Shown piece by piece: positions 59,025 through 64,000 of a stretch of DNA of 64,000 nt. This stretch comes from an uncultured Acidimicrobiaceae bacterium (GTDB lineage: Bacteria > Actinomycetota > Acidimicrobiia > Acidimicrobiales > UBA10347), in the NCBI GenBank assembly GCA_905182135.1, contig CAJJAG010000007.1:33596-97595 (forward strand). The letters are read 5' to 3'. Each line of letters begins with the position of its first letter. Position 1 is the stretch's first letter. The notes beneath the pieces are model-generated. The model made no database searches, was not told where the DNA came from, and saw nothing but the letters and a program-made list of their open reading frames with translations. The translations under genes were made by a program, and so were the position numbers.

Positions 59025-61289
59025 ATGTTAAATGGACTTCTCGGTATGGACGTTGACGCATCCCGAGTGCTAGCCGAGCGGCTCGGGGGCTGGGTTACCC
59101 GCAGCGAGGAGATCCGGCTTGTCGTAGTCGACGCCGAACTGTTGTCTGATATTCCCTCTGGCGTAGTCGCCATGCTCGACGAGATTGGAAGTGATGGTGC
59201 AGTAATGGCAGCTGCTATTCGCATTGCGGCTGAGGCCCTGGCGTCATTCACTATTGGACTGGACTCGCCTCGGTCGATCGCAAGTGCAGTCAGCAGTGTC
59301 CATGCGTTTAGTGGTAGTGAGAACGATCCTGAATTGGACCGCCGACTGCGGGTGCTGCGGGAATTGGTTCGGCCCCAGACCGGCACCGACAAGCAAGCGG
59401 CGCACGTTATGTCGGTGCTCTTGGCTGTTGATCGGTCACTTCATGTTGGTGGCCGGAATTTCGAGGACGTGACGCTTGCAATGGCCACGGTGGTTCACCT
59501 GAACCAGGCCCAGATCAGTGGATCGATACCGGGTAATGATGCTCGGGTCGATGCAGCGAAGGGTGACTTACGAGCAGCGTTGGCTGCTCATGCAACGTCG
59601 GAGGTCCAGCTCGACAGATTGGTGGCTGCCTTTATTGCTGACCGAAACCGGACCCTGGCATCGACACTGTTTGCGTCGGTCGTATTTGGCGTACTACCAG
59701 CAGTCGTCGAGTTCGCTCACGAGCATGGTCTTGACTATGACATTGCAGCCGGGGTCTTCGAGATGGGCAAGATCGACCGACTCACCGCTGCCATGCAGAC
59801 AGCACCGTTCCCCGAGGTTGATGAGCTTCGGCGGCAACGCGCAGAGCTATTTGGGGTGCTCGTTGGTGTCGGGCACTCGGCCACGCTCGAACGGCTCGCC
59901 CGTAAACTCGACCAAGGGACGCCAGCGATCTTGGCCTTCCCGGCTGCATTCGAAGAACAGGTTCGAGTCGAGCAAGTCGACCTGGTTGCCCGCGAGTTTG
60001 GACTGGACCGGGCTGCGGCGGCTGTTCAGCTTGATGAGCTAGCTGAGTCCGCCAGCGGGCTTATCTCGAATGGGTGGCAGATCGAGGATGCCGTTGTTGC
60101 AGTGAACATGGCGGCCAAAGCCGGGCTAGATCTTGGCGAGATCGAAGCGTTTGCTGCTGACGAAGACGTAGCGCTGGTCGACGGCGCCGTCCGTGCGGCC
60201 GAAGCCCAGGCTTTTGCCATGACTCTGGCCGAGTACAACGCATTCACCGGCCTGGTAGAGCACTTCCCCGTCCTCGACACGGCCACCGGCGGGGTCGCCG
60301 ACAACCTTGTCTCGTTGGCGGATCTGCGCTTCGTGGTCAACAACTCTGAGATGTTCGACAACGAAGTGGCCGTTGCTGCCTCGGCTCTCTTACGGGCACC
60401 ACAACTACTCAACAGGCTTGATTCGGCAGCGAGTAGTGGCAGTGTCGTGGGCCTCGATTCCTTTGGCCGAGATCGGCCTGTCGACAACAAAATTTCGTCG
60501 GCTGACATCAACCTGTTTGTTCTCAAGCAGCAGACCAACCTGACGCTGCGCAATGTGGTTGTCCAGATTGATGTCGCCAGCCAGGGTGGCGGCCTGGGGT
60601 GGGCTGACGGCAAACTCAGCGAGGTCGATTTCATGCTGGTTCTGGCTAGTAGCTCGGAGTATGGCTTGAGCGCTGCCGAGGTCTCGGCGGTGGAGCAAGT
60701 GCTCGAAGCCGACTGGTACGACCAGACCTGGATGCAAGACCATGGTGACACGCTAATTCTGGCTGCTGCTGTAGTTGCAGGTGCGGCCCTTTTTGCGGGC
60801 ACGGGCGGTCTCGGCAGCGGGCTGACCGCTGCACTGGTTTCGTCGGCCGCTGCGGCTGTGGGTGGTGCCGCAGTCGGAGCTGGGCTTACGGTTGGCGAGA
60901 ATCTTCTGACGGGTGATCCTCTTGCCCAGGATCTGGCTGAGAACGCAACGCTCGGGGCAACGGGTGGATTGGTTGGTGCAGGAATTGTGGGGTCCATTGG
61001 CGGGATGGCCGTAAGTGAATCCTTGGCTGTGCGGGTGATTAACACGGTTGGTTTCGAAGCCGATGTTCTCGCCCTAGCAGCGTCGGGTTTATTGGATCCG
61101 GTGCTCGCTCCGGTGGTCGGCGAAATGGATCTGACTGAGATGAGGTCTGACTTCCAAGTGGCGGGCTACGCATTAGGGGCTGCATCGGTCCTGGGCGGTG
61201 CCGGAGCCGTGGGAGCGGCGCAATGGCTAACAGGTCGAGCGCTCGACACACTGCCGGCTTCGACCGATGAAGACGACGAGCAACTTTGA
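59025..61289 (+). CDS. Large unrecognised protein: helical, EF-hand-like segment, glycine-rich membrane-like tail
   Basis: 754 residues, no signal peptide. Residues 1-about 400 are Ala/Leu/Glu-rich and helical. About 400-560 contains acidic loops of EF-hand-like form: DTATGGVADNLVSLADLRFV, RPVDNKISSADINLFV, WADGKLSEVDFMLVL. Comparable repeats occur before the effector part of some polymorphic toxins. About 585-690 is Gly/Ala-rich and hydrophobic (AAAVVAGAALFAGTGGLGSG) and could enter a membrane. The end is acidic (DEDDEQL). No toxin domain or immunity gene is seen downstream, so a toxin role is speculation. No ribosome site precedes ATG 59025; ATG 59046 is an alternative. Confidence 0.65.
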   Translation: MLNGLLGMDVDASRVLAERLGGWVTRSEEIRLVVVDAELLSDIPSGVVAMLDEIGSDGAVMAAAIRIAAEALASFTIGLDSPRSIASAVSSVHAFSGSENDPELDRRLRVLRELVRPQTGTDKQAAHVMSVLLAVDRSLHVGGRNFEDVTLAMATVVHLNQAQISGSIPGNDARVDAAKGDLRAALAAHATSEVQLDRLVAAFIADRNRTLASTLFASVVFGVLPAVVEFAHEHGLDYDIAAGVFEMGKIDRLTAAMQTAPFPEVDELRRQRAELFGVLVGVGHSATLERLARKLDQGTPAILAFPAAFEEQVRVEQVDLVAREFGLDRAAAAVQLDELAESASGLISNGWQIEDAVVAVNMAAKAGLDLGEIEAFAADEDVALVDGAVRAAEAQAFAMTLAEYNAFTGLVEHFPVLDTATGGVADNLVSLADLRFVVNNSEMFDNEVAVAASALLRAPQLLNRLDSAASSGSVVGLDSFGRDRPVDNKISSADINLFVLKQQTNLTLRNVVVQIDVASQGGGLGWADGKLSEVDFMLVLASSSEYGLSAAEVSAVEQVLEADWYDQTWMQDHGDTLILAAAVVAGAALFAGTGGLGSGLTAALVSSAAAAVGGAAVGAGLTVGENLLTGDPLAQDLAENATLGATGGLVGAGIVGSIGGMAVSESLAVRVINTVGFEADVLALAASGLLDPVLAPVVGEMDLTEMRSDFQVAGYALGAASVLGGAGAVGAAQWLTGRALDTLPASTDEDDEQL

Positions 61290-61303
61290 TCTGGCGCAAC
61301 TGG

Positions 61304-61317
61304 CGCTCTCAAGAGCG
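61304..61317. terminator. Short stem-loop between convergent genes
   Basis: CGCTC-TCAA-GAGCG lies 15 bases after the 754-residue gene and 12 bases before the end of the HNH gene, so it could serve both strands. Only five base pairs and no T-run, hence weak. Confidence 0.3.
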
Positions 61318-61328
61318 TTCGCGTTGGG

Positions 61329-61871
61329 TTAGCGGACGGGGTCGCCGTTCGGCGTGGCGATGAGGATGTTGCCGTCTGATTGGCGGGCGACGGTGTAGCC
61401 GCGTTCTCTCAAGCGGTTGTGTCTATGGCATGCGGGGAGGCCGTTCAATTGGTTGCTGGGCCCGCCCCGGGCTGCAGGTCTCACATGATCTATCTGGCAG
61501 CGACTGATGCGGCCGTCGTGCCATTTGCTGTTGGACTTCTCGCAATCGGCGATGATGCGCCGGGTCTTGTCAAGGCGATGCGATTCAGCCCCTGACACGC
61601 CAGCCACATGCTGGAACATGATGCGAGCGTCGACATGATTCTGGTCATAGAACACGCGAGACAGATGGATTTGGGTGATTGCGTCAACCGTGGCAACTGT
61701 TGCCAGTCGGCGGACGTGTTTGACTGCGTCGATCAGTTCGATCGACTGCGCCTCGGAACGAGGGACAGCCGACGGTGAGTCGGTTACTGGCGGCGTGGTC
61801 GCGTTTTTTAGGTCGTGCAACAGCAGCAGGCATAGGAAATCACGTGGGAAGCTCGAAAGAACAAATCCCAC
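61329..61871 (-). CDS. Short HNH endonuclease-domain protein
   Basis: 180 residues, start GTG at 61871 uncertain. The C-terminal part holds the HNH signature CQIDHVRPAARGGPSNQLNG followed by LPACHRHNRLRERGY: Asp-His metal site, Asn and final His. The preceding 100 residues are helical and contain SGAESHRLDKTRRIIADCEK, which resembles the segment before the nuclease in actinobacterial DUF222/13E12 proteins, but the DUF222 domain itself is missing, so the gene may be a truncated member. An SOS-type box lies 104 bases upstream. No mobile-element ends are visible. Confidence 0.65.
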   Translation of the reverse strand: MGFVLSSFPRDFLCLLLLHDLKNATTPPVTDSPSAVPRSEAQSIELIDAVKHVRRLATVATVDAITQIHLSRVFYDQNHVDARIMFQHVAGVSGAESHRLDKTRRIIADCEKSNSKWHDGRISRCQIDHVRPAARGGPSNQLNGLPACHRHNRLRERGYTVARQSDGNILIATPNGDPVR

Positions 61872-61974
61872 AAACGTGTATCGGCCACTGGTGCAAGCCG
61901 TCGAAGATAGCAGCGGGAGTCACGAGGTGACCTCAACCCAGACGGAGTAACAACCAAGAACTTCCGCCTTAAGA

Positions 61975-61988
61975 CGAACAGGTGTTCG
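61975..61988. promoter_or_regulatory. LexA/SOS box upstream of the HNH gene
   Basis: CGAAC-AGGT-GTTCG is a perfect match to the Gram-positive/actinobacterial LexA operator (GAAC-N4-GTTC, extended by one C-G pair). It lies 104 bases before the likely start of the leftward HNH gene and 172 bases before the rightward MaoC gene. It shares bases with a second dyad TCGAGT-AA-ACTCGA at 61986-61999. The 288-base gap (61872-62159) contains no other element I can name. Confidence 0.6.
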
Positions 61989-62159
61989 AGTAAACTCGAG
62001 AGCGGTAATTAGTTCAAAAAGTCGTGTGCGCACGATGGAGGACGGGCGCCTGCGGCAGTGGCGTGGTTGTCGTGAGGTGGGCTGCGGCCGTTAACGCACG
62101 TAGTTTCGACTCGGCCGGGGAGATGGTCGTTGCCGGAGGCTCGTGTGCGAGCATGAGGT

Positions 62160-62672
62160 ATGAATGTGATGGCCGAGGGGCACAAACGGTTGAGCGATAG
62201 CGACTTTCTTTACTGGGAAGATCTGGTGCCGGGTGTCTATGAGCTGGGGGAGTATGAGTTTACGCTCGACGAGATCCTTGAGTTCGCAGGTCGTTTCGAC
62301 CCGCAGCCGTTCCATGTTGACCCGGACGCTGCTGCGGAAAGTAGTTTCGGCGGGCTGATCGCTTCTGGTTGGCACACAGGTTCCGTGTATATGGGGCTCT
62401 ATGCCCGACAGTTCTTGAATTACACCGACTCGATTGGTTCGCCCGGGGTTGAGAATTTACGTTGGCTCGCTCCGGTGCGACCCGGCGATGTGTTGCGGGG
62501 AACGGTTGAGATAATGCGCACGCAGCCCTCAGGGAGCGACCCTGTGCGCGGCACGGCATTTTTCCTGTCGCATCTGATCAACCAAGACGACGTAGTGGTT
62601 TTCCGGATGGAAGGTCGAGGAATGTTCGGCCGCCGCACGCCGGCTCCCAACGTAGGTAACGAAGCCGGCTAA
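62160..62672 (+). CDS. MaoC-like (hot-dog fold) hydratase
   Basis: 170 residues. The hydratase-2 motif is complete: EILEFAGRFDPQPFHVDPDAA around 38-58, with the catalytic Asp and His of R-specific enoyl-CoA hydratases, then FGGLIASGWHTGS. Probably acts on an acyl-CoA, hydrating the double bond with R stereochemistry. Two further ATG codons lie within the first four residues (MNVM). Stands alone between the HNH gene and a leftward gene. Confidence 0.88.
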   Translation: MNVMAEGHKRLSDSDFLYWEDLVPGVYELGEYEFTLDEILEFAGRFDPQPFHVDPDAAAESSFGGLIASGWHTGSVYMGLYARQFLNYTDSIGSPGVENLRWLAPVRPGDVLRGTVEIMRTQPSGSDPVRGTAFFLSHLINQDDVVVFRMEGRGMFGRRTPAPNVGNEAG

Positions 62673-62709
62673 TCGCATGCGACCTTGTGCCCGGCGGCAA
62701 TTGATCAGG

Positions 62710-63927
62710 TCATTGGTTGGGGACGTTGACGGAGGCGATTTGATGAATCTCGTAGTCGCTAACCGTCGTTGACAATTCGATGATTGTCAGACGCCCCAGG
62801 TAATCAGACCATGCAATGTTGGGGTAGTGGTCGAGCGACGCGCTCGGGCGGCTACGGACCTTCTCGTGGATCTGGTAGAAGACGGTCGTCGTTAAATCTT
62901 CGGTAACGACCTGGTCAAAGATGTGATGGCACGGTGGCAGGTCTTCGATGGGATCGTCGTTGTCGGCGTTGTACTTTTTCATGTCGCTCACAGTGCATGA
63001 GGCCACGAGGCTGTCGCCGAATGTCCAGTCGACTCGCAGCAGCGTGGCCTGAAGGTCGATGCGGAACGTGTCGATGTCGTTGGTAGTGAAAATGTGCTCT
63101 TGTTCGAGCGGGTTCTCGAGGAAGAACCAGGTCGGCCATTGCACAAATGTGTAGCCCCCGTCGATGGGCGGCACGGCGCCAGGCTGGGGGTTGTAGAGCT
63201 CGAGCTGGCTGGTGAGTTGGATGTAGAGGTCCGAACGCACACCAGGGATGTCATAGACCTCCTCATAGCTCAAGTCCCAACTGAACCGGACTGACGTGAT
63301 GTCGACCGGGTCGAACACGCCGAATGCGTCGTAGTTGGCACACCAATAGAAGACGGGGATGAGGTCATCGCCGGGCCGTTCGCCCAGGCCCTGGGTGAGC
63401 AGTAGATCGTTCACGCTGTTGATGTCGAGCGGGCCACCGGGAAGCGTGGCTTCCGACGACAGATAGCCGACCATCTCGCCTAGGTATTCCTGATACTTGC
63501 CGGTTGCTTCCCGCCCTGCAATATGACCGGAGACGACATCGTCAACTCGTTCTCCGCCGCACGCGCGCCACCTGATACACACCGGGCTGTAAAAGAAGTC
63601 CTCTTCTGCGCTGAACCCCGACCAGTCGAACTCTGACCAGTTGAACTCTGACCAGTTGAACTCGGGTGAGTAGAACTCCGACGAGTAGAACTCCGACGAG
63701 TAGAACGCCGACCAGTTGAACTCAGGCAATGAGTATCTAGCGCAATTGTCCCCGGGCAGGGGGCTGTTTGAGTCGGCGCTTGCTTCGACTGTGCCTCCGC
63801 CAACCGAGACGTCTGCCTCGTGCTGCGGATCTAGGCCCGGGTCAGGTAAGAACAGGACGGCTGTGCGTGTAACCGTTGCATCGCCGTCACCGCCAGAGGG
63901 GGCGCTTGGGGTGTTGCTTCCTGGCAA
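62710..63927 (-). CDS. Unrecognised protein with seven aromatic pentapeptide repeats
   Basis: 405 residues from TTG 63927; no ATG start exists in frame and an in-frame TAA stands at 63966-63964, 12 codons upstream. After a Gly/Ser/Asp/Pro-rich region, residues about 69-103 are seven pentapeptides of form E-F-(N/Y/D)-(W/S)-S, encoded by 63619-63723 and followed by a Cys-rich stretch (CIRWRACGG). The remainder is beta-rich with Tyr/Trp and two late Cys (ASCTVSD, PPCHHIF), typical of an exported protein. No enzyme motif is seen. The lack of a signal peptide suggests the true N-terminus is lost or lies before the TAA. Confidence 0.6.
   Translation of the reverse strand: MPGSNTPSAPSGGDGDATVTRTAVLFLPDPGLDPQHEADVSVGGGTVEASADSNSPLPGDNCARYSLPEFNWSAFYSSEFYSSEFYSPEFNWSEFNWSEFDWSGFSAEEDFFYSPVCIRWRACGGERVDDVVSGHIAGREATGKYQEYLGEMVGYLSSEATLPGGPLDINSVNDLLLTQGLGERPGDDLIPVFYWCANYDAFGVFDPVDITSVRFSWDLSYEEVYDIPGVRSDLYIQLTSQLELYNPQPGAVPPIDGGYTFVQWPTWFFLENPLEQEHIFTTNDIDTFRIDLQATLLRVDWTFGDSLVASCTVSDMKKYNADNDDPIEDLPPCHHIFDQVVTEDLTTTVFYQIHEKVRSRPSASLDHYPNIAWSDYLGRLTIIELSTTVSDYEIHQIASVNVPNQ
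63619..63723. repeat. 15-base tandem repeat encoding aromatic pentapeptides
   Basis: Seven 15-base units on the minus strand, consensus GAGTTCNACTSGTCN, encode EFNWS, AFYSS, EFYSS, EFYSP, EFNWS, EFNWS, EFDWS. The pattern keeps Phe at position 2, an aromatic or Asp/Asn at 3, Trp or Ser at 4 and Ser or Pro at 5, so it is under protein-level constraint. Confidence 0.85.
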
Positions 63928-63966
63928 ATCTTGTTGTGAAGCTGTTGAGTCGCCATTCAGGGTTTA

Positions 63967-64000
63967 GCCCTGGCCAGGTTCGTCATCCGGCGATTCTTGT
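63967..64000 (-). CDS. C-terminal codons of an upstream leftward frame
   Basis: The last 34 bases read QESPDDEPGQG then TAA (63966-63964) in the same frame as the repeat protein. This is either the tail of a separate gene cut by the window edge or the upstream part of the repeat protein interrupted by a nonsense codon. The acidic/Gly/Pro composition resembles what follows the TAA, which favours the second view slightly. Confidence 0.35.

Noticed and set aside
58940..59392. 150-residue N-terminal extension of the rhomboid protein
   Set aside because: It is antisense to the 754-residue gene and has shadow-like Ser/Arg/Thr composition; ATG 58939 directly precedes the zinc-finger segment.

Overview
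The window is high-GC bacterial chromosome from an actinomycete. The signs are a WhiB-family regulator, a DUF2510 domain, a PGPGW membrane protein, an MhuD-type heme oxygenase and GTG/TTG starts. The two respiratory operons and the gene style make the class Acidimicrobiia (Ilumatobacter-like) my best guess, but that is inference. I see no tRNA, rRNA, CRISPR array, prophage or insertion sequence.

Layout. 0-2 kb: start of a PAS-domain protein (leftward, cut by the window edge), a WhiB-like regulator and a class I/II aminotransferase. 2-9.6 kb: a quinol-oxidising Rieske/cytochrome b island. It has a leftward monoheme cytochrome c and a rightward operon of membrane protein, 2x[4Fe-4S] ferredoxin, b6-type cytochrome b, subunit IV-like protein, Rieske protein, diheme cytochrome c and a second membrane protein. 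9.6-25 kb: a complete 14-gene complex I operon nuoA-N. 25-26 kb: a MidA/NDUFAF7-type methyltransferase. 26-30.4 kb: a leftward CoA-metabolism operon (MFS, CaiB-type CoA-transferase, crotonase, SDR). 30.4-31.1 kb: wreckage of a Rieske oxygenase gene. 31.2-33.1 kb: an atypical SDR, a dodecin and a dodecin fused to a stress-protein-like domain. 33.2-44.4 kb: a second complex I operon, nuoABCDHIJKLMN, lacking the NADH module E, F and G. 44.4-50.2 kb: YhhN and PGPGW membrane proteins, a likely mscL remnant, acetyl-CoA synthetase, HAD phosphatase, P450, small zinc protein and a P450-type ferredoxin. 50.2-64 kb: a lipoprotein hydrolase, an MhuD-like enzyme with MFS, a two-gene von Willebrand A locus in which both genes carry one in-frame TGA, a Baeyer-Villiger monooxygenase, a rhomboid protease, a 754-residue unrecognised protein, an SOS-box-associated HNH protein, a MaoC hydratase and a secreted-type protein with aromatic pentapeptide repeats.

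How it works together. About 40 of the 64 kb encode quinone-linked electron transport. Complex I-1 would take NADH. Complex I-2 has no NADH module and needs another donor (reduced ferredoxin, F420H2 or similar; unknown). Both would reduce quinone, which the b6-type Rieske complex could oxidise through its cytochromes c. The most unusual points are the b6-like cytochrome b with a Cys where covalent heme c_n attaches, a ferredoxin inside that operon, a shared IPEHLLKR motif on two of its subunits, a complex I methyltransferase whose known target Arg is present only in NuoD-2, and the dodecin fusion.
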